64,000 nt of DNA from JAABRU01 sp041390465 (lineage in GTDB: Bacteria > Desulfobacterota > Desulfobacteria > Desulfobacterales > Desulfococcaceae): positions 19,868-83,867 of the forward strand of contig JAWKPW010000011.1 in assembly GCA_041390465.1 (NCBI GenBank), written 5' to 3'. The notes beneath the pieces are model-generated. The model was not told where the DNA came from, made no database searches, and worked only from the letters and a program-made list of their open reading frames with translations. Shown here piece by piece: positions 8,533-18,700 of this stretch (the first letter of the stretch is position 1; the number at the start of each line of letters is the position of its first letter). A program made the position numbers and the translations under genes.

Positions 8533-11500
8533 TCACGCGGGTTTCAGCACAGACACAATGTAATCCCCGATCTTCTCTGCGGATCGGCCAAAGAGTTCAG
8601 AGATTTCCACCCTGTCCAGATACGCGTCATTCCATGCAATGCTGTTTTCTGTCACGATGTTCTTGAGATGCTCATACTTGCCGCCCAATGCCCGGATTTT
8701 CACAGGCAGAGGCACATGTTCCCGGAAAGCGATGTGCAGCAGCAGAAGATATTCAATGCGGTTGGCTGCGGAAATGGAATCAGAGATCAAAGGGATGCAA
8801 AGGATGCTGCGGTTGTCCTTTCTGCCTTTGCCGATATACACATTGCCCCGCTGCACAATGGTTCTTTTGCTTCCTTTCAACTGATGATCCTGTTCCACGC
8901 GGGAGGCAATCGCGAGCGAAGAACCTTCCCGTTTCATCACTTCAATGGTCGTATCATCTGTGGGTTCCCCCAGCATGTTCAGATTCCCGATGCGGTACAG
9001 GGTAAGACCGGGCACTGCGGAAAGGATTTCCTGCAGATTTTTCAGCACCAGCACATTGCTGGGGGTAAGCTGTGAGATTTTGAAGCCATGTTTTTCAATG
9101 AGATCAAAGAGCAGACCCTCGATCTTTTCGGTCAGGCGGCTGGTTCCCACTGTCACGGTTTTGGCCTGATGTTTGATGGCATCCACAGGCCGGGCCATTG
9201 AGTTGATGGCATTTCCCAGACATTCAAACAGCGCGTTGAGCATGTTGCGCGCAGTTCCCTTGATGAGAAAATCCAGTTCAAAATCCGGCACAGGCAGGCG
9301 TCCCGCGAGATATTTGAGCAGCAGGGTCAGATCCGAGGACGCATTCAGTCCCATGCCTGCGGACAGGCCGTTCTCACTGCTTTTTTTCCGGAACGCATTG
9401 TAGAACACAGCCATTTTTTCCCGAAAGGATTTTTCCAGAATCAGTTCATACACATCTGATCCTTCCCGGATGCACTCTTCCACCGAATCCCGGACATCCT
9501 CCCGGAAGGTGTAAAGAAAACGGGAACCCTCATTGATGGTCAGAGCCGCGTAATAGCCCCAGACATGGCCCACCAGAGTGTTCAGCACCGGAGCCAGATG
9601 CTCACTGATTCTGGGCACATGAAAAATATCGGCCGCATAAGGGGCAAAACGGTTTTCCTCCTCATCGGCTATCACAATGGGAACAGCCTTGTGCGCCCGG
9701 AAGATCGCTGTATCCTTGATAATGTCGCCGATGACGGTTGGCCGTGTTCCTGCAGCGCACACGATAATCAAAGGTTCGGAAGACAGATCAATATGCTTTT
9801 TGTCTTCCACAAAATCCGAGGAAATGGTTTTGTAGCACAGTTCGCTGAGTTTGATGCGGATTTCATCAGCCGAGGTTTTGTTCGGGCCGCTGCCCACAAC
9901 TGCCCAGTACGTGCGGCCCAGAGCCAGCCGGTTTGCGGAAGTCTCCATCAGGGATTTCATGGACAGGATTTTGCGCATATGCCCGGGCAGGGCAAGGAGC
10001 TGCCGCAGTTCTGCGGTGACAAACTCATCATCCCGTTTTCCGCGCACACGGGCCAGGAAAAGACTCAGCAGCGCACCGGCCACAATCTGGGAATAAAATG
10101 CCTTGGTGGAAGCCACCGACATTTCAATGTCCCGTCCGCTGCTGGTATACATCACGCCGTCCACCTTGAAAGTGAGATCCGAATCCCGGCGGTTGACAAT
10201 GGCCAGCGTATGCGCGCCCCGCTCCCGCACCATATCCACTGTGCGGTTGGTGTCTGTGGTCGTGCCGGACTGACTGATGGCAACGACCAAAGTGTCCCGC
10301 ATGCCCAGATCCGTATCCCGGAGTTTGAATCCGCTGAGTTCCGAGGCTTTCAGGGAAGTGATCATCATGGCCGGATCATTCATGTAATAGTTGAGAATGT
10401 CCGAACATGCCTGTGCTGCCACTCCGGCTGTGCCCTGCCCCACAAAAAAGACACGGCGGATGCTGTTTTCAGCCAAAGCTTCCCGCAGGGAAACAGGAAC
10501 GGTTTTCTCGCCCAGGGAAACCGCATATTTGCCATTGTCAAGAATTTTCCATCGGTTCTGCAGGGTTCTTTCCACCGAAAGAGGGGATTCGGAAATTTCC
10601 TTGAGAAAATAATGGGGAAAGCCCTGGCGATCAATATCGCGGGACGTGAGTTCCGTGTGTTTGATGTTTTTTTCAGACAGATCCACCGGGTTCCGTCATA
10701 ATACAGGGCCTGAATGCCGCCCAATCCGCCAGCGGAGATCCTGGTTCAGAATGAAAATCTGTCCCTGGGTCAGACCGTTTTTCCCTGCACAACCTCGCCG
10801 TCCAGTTTCAGGAAAGAGGATGTTTCTTCAATAAAACCATAGACTTCAGATACAAGTACCAATGATCTTCGGCCAACCGATGAAAACAACCTGTCCGCTG
10901 CCTTTCTGTGTGCCAGAAAAAGTTTTCCCGGAGCCAGATCCGTGTGCATGGTAATGGCATGGAGCCTTCAAAGTCATTGACAACCAGACGGGAAGGCTTG
11001 GTCACATCATTCCCCGTGCGCAGATATTTTTCAATCTGCAGGGGAATCATTTTGGTGTCTGTGGTAATGTCCTGATGAATGCGGCATCCATCATGCTCGT
11101 GTTGCTCTTTGAGTTTGAGATAATTGTCAATGTCACCGTTGAGACACACGTGGAAAATGCGCTGTCCGTGCGGGTGGTGTCTGCTGACACCAGCATTCTG
11201 CTGTCCACCGGATGGCAGTTGGCTTCGCTGATCGCGCCCACGGATGCCCATCGGGTATGGGACGAAATGGTGCAATTCCGCGACTGAAATTGACCAGAGC
11301 CTGCAGAATGGGGTCTTTTTTGATCTGGGAACGCAGAAAAGCCACATTGTCCCCCAGTTTGCCGATTTCTGCCGCGACCTTGTAGGTAAAGGCAATGGAG
11401 GTGAGGGGAGAACCGTCTGCGGCTGCGGAATCCCGCACAGAAATGCCCATATTGATCAGCACATCGCGGGTGCTGCGTTCTTTGAACTGTTCCAGAAAAT

Positions 11501-12119
11501 TGGCTTTGTCCAGTGTGTCGGTCAGGGCCTCGTATTCGGGGCGATCCATGACAAACAGCAGGGAAATGCCTGCGGAATCCCGGCCCCGAACCTCCAGCCG
11601 ATCCAGACTGTTGAGAACCGTGTTGATGCGCTTGAAAATCACGGCCACAGCGGACGGAACCTTGATCCGGTAGAGCAGATCACGGATTTTGTTTACATTT
11701 TCGCACAGTTCCTGACGGATGCACCAGGCAATGTCCCGGAGTTTTTCAATGCGGACAGCCATAATATCCACATCTTCCGCTGCCATAAGCCCCATCTGAT
11801 CTTTGAGGCTGCGGGCTTCCTGCTCCACAAAATCCGAAAGCTGGCCGGAAATGTCCCAAAGTGCGGACTGCACATCCTTGTCAGAAAAAACCGTGTAAAA
11901 GGGGCTGTCTCCTTTCAGGGATTTGGCTGCGCTCTCCAGTTGGGCCAGATGCTCCTTTCCTGCCAGATACTGTTCTTCAAAAGAGAGATGCTGATCCCGG
12001 CAGAAGGCAAATCCCTTTTCCCGGATCTGCCGGGCAGATTCCCGGAAAAAGCCCGGATCAACCTTTCCGTCCCGCGCTTCTCCCTGTCTGAGCGATACAA
12101 TTCCTGCTATTCCGCACAT
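8533..12119 (-). pseudogene. Very large GlmS-like amidotransferase/SIS protein, frameshifted
   Basis: If whole, this would encode about 1190 residues, twice the size of glucosamine-6-phosphate synthase. The N-terminus is a class II glutamine amidotransferase (MCGIAG, Cys2 nucleophile), but about 150 residues are inserted before the RGRDSAG motif (residues 178-184). HTRWASVGAISEANCHPV is present in another frame near 11200-11260, and VCLNGDIDNYLKLKEQ in a third. From 10686 downward the frame is clean again and contains two SIS domains (FVGQGTAG, AISQSGTTTDTNR; VVGSGPNKTSADEI) and an extra C-terminal region of about 330 residues. At least four frameshifts lie between about 10690 and 11290. The gene follows the KdnB-like gene by 3 bases, so they form one transcription unit. 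Either a pseudogene or a patch of bad sequence. Confidence 0.75.
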
Positions 12120-12122
12120 GGT

Positions 12123-13190
12123 TTACATCCTTTGGTAAAGTTTACGGATTCTTTCACGGGTCATGATTTTTTTCCAGTCGTTGCCCAGCGCGTTTTCCCA
12201 CAAAGGTTCCAGTACAAGGGCCACGTCCGTCATTTTCTCGATTTTTTCCTCTGCCAGCCCCGCGACAAGATTTCGCGGAAGTTTCACGCCGTGTTTTTCC
12301 ATCATCTGCCGGAATTCCGCAACGCCTTGGGGATAAAATTCCTCCAGATAATCAAATGCCACGCAATTGCCGATGCCATGATGCAGTCCCAGAACAAAGG
12401 AAAGTCCGTAGGACAGGGCATGACACACGCCGACCTGCGAATACGCGATGCTCATGCCACCGAAATAGGAAGCCATCATGAGTTTGTCATCCGCATCCGG
12501 GTGATTGGCAAGAAACACTTCCCGGCAGAGTTCCATTGCCTTTTCGCCGTAAGCACGGCTGAACGCATTGAGATAGGTTCCCTGCAGAGATTCCACGCAG
12601 TGAATGTAGCAGTCCATGCCGGTGTAAAAACGCTGATCCGCAGGCACGCCCTGCAGCAGTTCCGGATCCAGCACGACCTGATCAAAAACCGTGTAATCGG
12701 AATTGATGCCCAGTTTTTTCTGGGGGCCGGTGAGAACTGTTGTGCGGGACACTTCCGCTCCTGTGCCTGCAAGCGTCGGGATGCCGACATGATAAACCGC
12801 AGGGTTTTTGATCAAATCCCAGCCCTGATAATCCGCAGCAGAACCCGGATTGGTGAGCATCAGGGAAACAGCCTTTGCCAAATCCATGACACTGCCGCCG
12901 CCAATGCCAATCACACCGTCCGGCAGAATTTTGGAATGCGCTCTGACCTGCGCGGTGAGTTCATCCACATATTTGGTTTTGGGTTCGTCTGTGGTATCAG
13001 CCATGATGATCATATCTCCGGGTTTGGCCGGAATCCGGGCTTCCAAAGCTTTTCCCCTGAACACATGATCTGCAATAAAAACGATGAAGGAACCGGGCGT
13101 TTTCCGCTGTTTTGCCAGAATGTCATCCAACTGGTCAAAACATCCCCTGCCAAAGACCATATGAGACACCAACTTGAAATTTCTGAACAT
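12123..13190 (-). CDS. kdnB: Iron-containing alcohol dehydrogenase, KdnB-like (Kdo 8-oxidase)
   Basis: 355-residue group III metal-dependent dehydrogenase. The NAD-binding glycine motif GIGGGSVMDLAKAV and the metal site are visible: GMDCYIHCVESL (Asp and His), CHALSYGL and GLHHGIGN supply the remaining His ligands. The N-terminus (FKLVSHMVFGRGCFDQLDDI) resembles KdnB, which oxidises the C8 hydroxyl of Kdo before the aminotransferase KdnA makes 8-amino-Kdo for lipopolysaccharide. The KdnB name rests on memory of that family; other sugar or polyol oxidation is possible. No KdnA homologue is seen; the downstream GlmS-like gene (3-base gap) suggests amino-sugar metabolism. Confidence 0.72.
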   Translation of the reverse strand: MFRNFKLVSHMVFGRGCFDQLDDILAKQRKTPGSFIVFIADHVFRGKALEARIPAKPGDMIIMADTTDEPKTKYVDELTAQVRAHSKILPDGVIGIGGGSVMDLAKAVSLMLTNPGSAADYQGWDLIKNPAVYHVGIPTLAGTGAEVSRTTVLTGPQKKLGINSDYTVFDQVVLDPELLQGVPADQRFYTGMDCYIHCVESLQGTYLNAFSRAYGEKAMELCREVFLANHPDADDKLMMASYFGGMSIAYSQVGVCHALSYGLSFVLGLHHGIGNCVAFDYLEEFYPQGVAEFRQMMEKHGVKLPRNLVAGLAEEKIEKMTDVALVLEPLWENALGNDWKKIMTRERIRKLYQRM

Positions 13191-13604
13191 GATGTATCCT
13201 CTTTTCGTTGCAGTTATAAGTAAAAATTAAGATAAATCGGATGGTATGTGATATTTTTGTTTCCCACAGAGAACACAGAGGTGTTCACAGAGTACACAGA
13301 GAAAAAATCAGCAAAAAATCATGATGTTAAAATCCAAATGCGGAACTCCTGAAATGAAAAATTTTTTTCACAGAAAATTCCGATGCCGCATATCCCAAAG
13401 GAAACACAGAGAAAAATCCATAAAACTACTACATAACCAACTTAGTTTTTACAGGATGAAACAGGGAATGAAAAAACTGAATTTTTTGAAAAAATTCAGT
13501 TTTTGATCCTATAAAATTCAACGTGGTCATGTACTACCTGTGTTTTCAATAAATATGAGATCTCTGCAACAAACGGACATCAGATCAGTGTATTCCATTT
13601 TCAA
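13191..13604. other. Intergenic region with repeats
   Basis: Holds a CACAGAG-rich imperfect repeat (13262-13305) related to the AACACAGAG/GGACACAGAG motifs elsewhere in the window, and a hairpin (13471-13504). No supported gene. Confidence 0.5.
13471..13504. terminator. ACTGAATTTTTT hairpin
   Basis: AAAAAACTGAATTTTTT-GA-AAAAATTCAGTTTTT, perfect stem with flanking A/T runs. A near-identical hairpin is at 32057-32092. Confidence 0.5.
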
Positions 13605-14022
13605 TTAATGGCATTGAGGCAGCACCAAGATCACATTTAAAGGATTATACATGTTCAGTCCGTCAATACCTTCAAAATCTTTATCATTCACTGTCACCAA
13701 TGTCAAATCATGAACCAGACAGCTTGCTGCAATTACGGCATCCGGCAGTTTGATTCTGTATTGACGGCGGATACGGACTGTCTGCTCCACAATGGAGGTA
13801 TTAAGAGAATATATCTTTGCTTTTGCAAGCATTTTTTTGGCTGTTGCAAAGGATTCTTCCGTATGTTTCCGCCATCCCAAAAATTCCATCTGTGTAATAA
13901 CGGAAATTCGGAAAGATTCTTACAAATATTCTGTCAAGACCTGTTTTGTCAATATTTCCCGGAAAACAGTCTTTGCTGAGATAAACCGGAATATTGGTAT
14001 CGATCAGAAATTTCTTTCCCAT
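13605..14022 (-). pseudogene. PIN-domain toxin, VapC-like, broken
   Basis: The first frame begins MGKKFLIDTNIPVYLSKD (first PIN acidic residue Asp8) from ATG 14022. The rest of the domain continues in another frame: KQVLTEYL, a TAA stop, then ESFRISVITQMEFLGW and later LPDAVIAASCLVHDLTLVT with the further PIN acidic residues, ending at 13605. One extra A in a run near the GACAAAACAGG sequence plus the TAA inactivate it. The start overlaps the antitoxin gene by 19 bases, as usual in vapBC pairs. Confidence 0.75.
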
Positions 14023-14237
14023 TCATCCCTCATTGTCCGGATTTCCTCTTCCATGTCCATGTCAATATGTTTCATAAATCCGTAATACGGAGTCGGATCA
14101 AATTTTTTTCCTGTTCTTTTTTCAATGGGAAAAATGATAATTTCCACTTCATCCTCTCCAAAAGACGGGGGAAGAGTGACTGTTATCCTGCGTTTTACAG
14201 GTTTTTGCCTAATCCGAAGAGCTTCCATATGGTTCAC
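14004..14237 (-). CDS. Antitoxin partner of the VapC-like toxin
   Basis: 77-residue protein (74 if ATG 14228 is used) lying upstream of and overlapping the PIN toxin. The N-terminal half (RRITVTLPPSFGEDEVEIII) looks like a DNA-binding beta/loop region; the C-terminal half is acidic and helical (MDMEEEIRTMRDEWERNF), as expected for a toxin-binding tail. GTG 14237 overlaps the stop of the preceding small gene (GTGA); AGGGG lies 8 bases before ATG 14228. It appears intact although the toxin is broken. Confidence 0.65.
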   Translation of the reverse strand: MNHMEALRIRQKPVKRRITVTLPPSFGEDEVEIIIFPIEKRTGKKFDPTPYYGFMKHIDMDMEEEIRTMRDEWERNF

Positions 14238-14371
14238 CCCTGTTCCTGCACAGGTTTTCTGTGCTTGTCTTTCCGGGAATACTTTGTTTTATCCCGGTGC
14301 TGTCCGCCTTTTTTCAAAGGCAGATGCCGCACTTTGGGTTTGTAAGGTTTTCTTATTCTTATTTTTATCAT
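14234..14371 (-). CDS. Small basic protein of unknown function
   Basis: 45 residues, very rich in Lys and Arg (IRIRKPYKPK, KKGGQHRDKTKYSRKDKHRK). The ATG overlaps the stop of the YhaM-like gene (ATGA) and its own stop overlaps the GTG start of the antitoxin gene, so it is embedded in a translationally coupled chain. That coupling is the main argument that it is real. The composition suggests nucleic-acid or ribosome contact, but no family is recognised. Confidence 0.5.
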   Translation of the reverse strand: MIKIRIRKPYKPKVRHLPLKKGGQHRDKTKYSRKDKHRKPVQEQG

Positions 14372-15351
14372 TGTATTGCCTCTCTGTTCCCCTGAACAGG
14401 TTCCATTGCACCTTTGTACAGATGCCGTCCCAGCATGGGATTGAAGGATGTCCAGGCGGTTGCAGGATTTTCTTTCGCGATGAATTCCCGCAGCCCGTTC
14501 ATCTTGGCATCTATGTCATCTATATGGTTGAGCAGCACAGCCTCAATGATTCTCGGCGGTTCAGGTGAACCGAATTCCCTGCTTCCGTGATGACTGACAA
14601 TCATATGTTTGATCAGCATGGCCGTTTCTTTGGGAAAATCAGGAAGCTGCCGGAGTTTCTCATCCAGCATCCCGCAGCCGATGACAATATGCGTCAGCAG
14701 TTTTCCCTCATCTGAATAGTCAATGCTGTATTCATAGGCAAACTCCCGTGTTTTTCCAATATCATGCAAAATTACGCCCGCGAGCAGAATGTCCAGATTC
14801 ACGCCGCTGTAATGTTTGGCAATTTCCTTTGCCAGCACCGTCATGGAAAGCGTATGCTCCAGCAGCCCGCCTATATATGCATGGTGCATTTTCTTCGCGG
14901 CCGGTGCGGTTTTGAAACTTTGGGCAAAATCCTCATCTTCCCAAAAGGCATTGAGCAGATTCCGAATCTGTTCATCTCTGACACATTCATTGACTGTTTT
15001 TTTCAGGCGTTCAAACATGCTTTCTCTGTTGCGCTGCGTAACCGGAAGAAAATCTGCGGGATCAACCGATTCCTTTTCGCAACAGATCATCTCTTTTACG
15101 GAAATCTGCAGACTGCCCCGGTATTCAGACACGGTTCCGATGACACGGACAAAATCGCCGCTGTCTCCGGCTTTTCCGATCTGCTCCACATTGTCCCATG
15201 CAACGCCTTTCATGTCTCCGGTTTTGTCGGCAAACACAAAGGAGAGATAATTTTCCCCGTTTTTTTTCTGGGACAGATTTTTTTCTGTTATGACAAACAC
15301 ATCCTCCAGACGCTCGCCCGCGCGGAGACTGCTGATGTATCGCGGTTTCAT
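14368..15351 (-). CDS. 3'-5' exoribonuclease of the YhaM family (OB fold plus HD domain)
   Basis: 327 residues from ATG 15351 (the frame opens five codons earlier). Residues 1-90 form an OB-fold nucleic-acid-binding region (FVFADKTGDMKGVAWDN). The HD phosphohydrolase domain follows: HHAYIGGLLEHTLSM, ILHDIGKTREF (the HD pair), VSHHGS, and LLNHIDDIDAKM. This is the YhaM/CBF1 arrangement, which trims RNA and single-stranded DNA from the 3' end. It is the first gene of an overlapping run with the small basic protein and the vapBC-like pair. Confidence 0.85.
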   Translation of the reverse strand: MKPRYISSLRAGERLEDVFVITEKNLSQKKNGENYLSFVFADKTGDMKGVAWDNVEQIGKAGDSGDFVRVIGTVSEYRGSLQISVKEMICCEKESVDPADFLPVTQRNRESMFERLKKTVNECVRDEQIRNLLNAFWEDEDFAQSFKTAPAAKKMHHAYIGGLLEHTLSMTVLAKEIAKHYSGVNLDILLAGVILHDIGKTREFAYEYSIDYSDEGKLLTHIVIGCGMLDEKLRQLPDFPKETAMLIKHMIVSHHGSREFGSPEPPRIIEAVLLNHIDDIDAKMNGLREFIAKENPATAWTSFNPMLGRHLYKGAMEPVQGNREAIQ

Positions 15352-15744
15352 GCCCTTGCCCCACAACTTTTTATAAGCATTTTGTATTGTCCCCTTCCGG
15401 CTGCCGCTTTGCTGCCATTGTTATGTGTCAGAACCCGTATTTTCAGGATTGAGGTGGAACAGAATGCAAAAAATCATGAAAATCCTTTCATCCTGTGAAT
15501 CAGGGCTCAGACAGTATCAGAACCAAAATGTTTCGACTCTCTGTTTATTCGCATGATTTTTGTTATTTATCAACAAAATTCTTTTCCTCTTTCCCCAAAG
15601 GGAAAACGGTCTGCCGGAATCTGCTTCTGGATGTTTTATTTTCTTCCGGATGTCACAAATTCACTGGATAAATCCGCAGATTGTGATATACTTTGAAAAA
15701 AATGGAAAAACCGAAAACACGCATCCGGGAGATGAATCTGCGCT
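15352..15744. other. Intergenic region, no supported gene
   Basis: Divergent spacer between the YhaM-like gene and the giant propeller gene, so it should contain promoters for both. The 15690-15740 stretch is A/G-rich without an obvious strong ribosome site before ATG 15745 (GGGAGATG at about 15727 is the closest). Confidence 0.4.
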
Positions 15745-18700
15745 ATGAGAAAAATACAGTCCGTTCTGATTGCTTTTTTTGTTTTTCTTCTTTCCGGCCT
15801 TTGTTTTGCCGGAGATGGGCAGTGGTCTGTGATGATCCGGCCAAAGGCCAGAATCCTCAACAGTGTGTGGGGAAATTCCGAAACCGGCTTTTTCGCTGTC
15901 GGGGACTGCGGAACCATACTCCGCCGTGACGGGAACGAATGGCAGATGATGGAAAGCCCCACAGAGACAAACCTCAGAGACATTTGGGGAACAGGAAAAA
16001 ACAGTCTGTTTGCTGTGGGAGAAAAGGGAATCCTGCTTCGCTGGGACGGCATCCGCTGGCAGCAGATGAGCAGCCCCACACAGGAAAATCTCAATGCGGT
16101 TCGGGGCCGCAGTGGCTCTGATATTTTTGCCGCGGGAGAAAAGGGTGTGATTCTCCACTTTGACGGAAACGCATGGCGTGTGATGAACAGCCCGACAACA
16201 GTAACCCTTTCCAGCCTGTGGGAAAGCCGCGGGGCCGATGTCTTTGCTGCGGGAGGCGCGGGGACAGTTCTCCGACATGACGGCGTTGCATGGCAATCCA
16301 TGGAGACCGGTGATGGGCGGCTCCTGCATACTGTATGGGGATTTTCCTCTTCAGATGTTTATGCAGCCGGTGCAGGTGCGGTACTGCACCATGACGGAAG
16401 AAACTGGCAGCTCATGGAATCCAATTTTTATCCCATAGAGGATCTGTGGGGAATTTCCGGTTCTGATCTGTATGCAGTCGGCTCCTTTTTCTCCGGTCAG
16501 ACTTTTGTTCTTTGGCATAACGGCAGTGAATGGAAGGATACCGGTATCAATACAAGCAGTTCGCTTAACAGCATATGGGGTGACAGCTCCGGCACTGTGT
16601 TTGCTGCGGGCGGAAATTCCAGAGAAGGCGGTGCTGTGTATTCCTATGACGGTCAGAACTGGCAGGAGGTCTGGCGGCAGCCTGAATCGGATCTGACCCG
16701 GAAGATGTATGCAGTGCACGCTTTTTCCGAAAAAGATGTTTTTGCAGTGGGAGAATCCGGAAGCATCCTGCATTATGACGGTTCTGCATGGGAAAGCATG
16801 GAAAGCGGCACGGAAAAGGGGCTTTGGGCTGTGTGGGGGATTTCCGGAACCGATGTTTTTGCAGCAGGGGAATCCGGAACCATTCTGCATTATGACGGAA
16901 ACGCATGGGCGGGCGAAGACAGCGGAAGCACGGTGAATCTGTATGGCATGTGGGGATATACGGATACATCCGGAGAACTGTCCGGAGTATTTGCTGTGGG
17001 AGAAAAGGGAACCATTCTGCAACGGACAGAAGCGGGATGGGAAACAATGTCCGGCACTGTCATCACCAATCTGCAGGGAATCTGGGGAACCGCAAATGAA
17101 AAAGGGCCGGAGATGTTTGCAGCCGGATACAATGGCGTGATTCTCCGCTGTGACGGCAGTGAATGGAAGCTGATGGAAAGCCCGGTGGAAAAAAATATTT
17201 TGGATATATGGGGATATGCAGAGGAAAGCGGGATCACGGTTTTTACTGTGGGCGACAGTATTTCGCAAAAAAAGGAAAACATTCTCCGCTATGAGGGAAT
17301 GGAATGGGCTTTCACAGACATAGGACAGGCTGAAATTCTGTTCTCAATCTGGGGAGACGGAGGGACAGACATTTTTGTCGGAGATTCCAAGGGGGGGGTT
17401 CGCCATTATGATGGAAAAACATGGAATGCGTCTGACAGCGGCCAGGATGTTCCCCTTGTTCATATGCACGGAATCCCCAAAGCGCCGGGCCGGGTTTCCT
17501 GTGTGTTTGCCGTGGATGATGAAGGAGCGGTTCTGCGGTACACAGCCATAACGGTTTTTCTGCCTGAGGCTGTGAAGGAAGGCGGTTCTGCCGCAGAGGG
17601 AACTGTGCTGCTTCCTTATGCTTCGGATGGGGATGTGCAGGTTTCTCTGGTATCGGATGACACCTCAGAAATCACTGTGCCCGCGTCTGTCACTGTTGCG
17701 GCAGGACAGAGGTCTGCTGTTTTTCCCGTCGCTGTTTCCGATGATGCCGCAGTGGACGGAACCCGGTCTGTCATTATCCGGGCTTCGTGCGAAGGGTATA
17801 ATTCCGGAAGCGCGCTGATCCGGGTTCATGACAATGAAAACGCTGTGCTGAGCCTCATTCTCCCGGATACGGTTTTTGAAGGGGATGGACTCCTGGCAGG
17901 TTCCGGAACCCTGACTGTCAGCCCTGCACCGGAAAAGGAACTGTCCGTATCCCTGCACTCGGATCGTCCGGACAAACTCCGTGTTCCCCGGCATGTGACG
18001 GTTCCCGCAGGTCAGAGCAGCATCACATTTGATATGCTGATGGAAGAAGATGCGCAGGTGGACAACACGCAGACAGTAACTGTCACAGCCACCGTCAGCG
18101 AATGGGCATCCGGCAGTGCAAAGGTGCAGGTGGCCGACAATGACCGTTACGGACTGACACTCACCATACCGGATACCGCAGAGGAAGGCGAGGAACCGCT
18201 TTTGGGAACCGTTTCCCTTGCAGAAATCTCCGAAACAGACGTTCTTGTTCACCTCACCGCAGATGAAACCTCGGAAATCCGTGTTCCGGAAACCGTGACC
18301 ATTCCGGCTGGCAGCATTTCCGCTGTTTTTGAAATTTCTCCTGTGAGAGACTGGCTTTCGGACAATCCGCAGACCATTTCCCTCACAGCCGTATCGTCCG
18401 GTTTTGCACCTGCAAAAGCAGAGATCACGGTGACAGACAGTGACAGCATCTGGCAGCCTGTGCGCCTGGGAACCACTGTGCTGCGGGCAGTATGGGGCAG
18501 TTCGGAAAGCGATGTGTTTGCCGTGGGATGGTACGGCAAAATCCTGCATTATGACGGTGTGCAGTGGGAAGTCATGGACAGCGGAACAGAAACCTCTCTG
18601 CGCCATGTGTGGGGATATGACCGGAACACGGTCTTTGCCGTGGGCGGGGGGAATGAGGGAGCCATCATTCTTCGCTATGACGGGGCCAAATGGACAGAGG

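Noticed and set aside
11244..13223. Plus-strand open frame of 659 codons
   Set aside because: Antisense to the dehydrogenase and the GlmS-like gene; its length results from codon bias on the coding strand.
13256..13320. CACAGAG direct repeats that might suggest a CRISPR array
   Set aside because: Units are 7-10 bases without regular spacers; they match the ACACAGAG intergenic repeat seen elsewhere.
16351..17268. Minus-strand frames inside the propeller gene
   Set aside because: Repeated Ile/His/Cys-rich shadow frames that echo the 120-bp coding repeat; no initiation signals.
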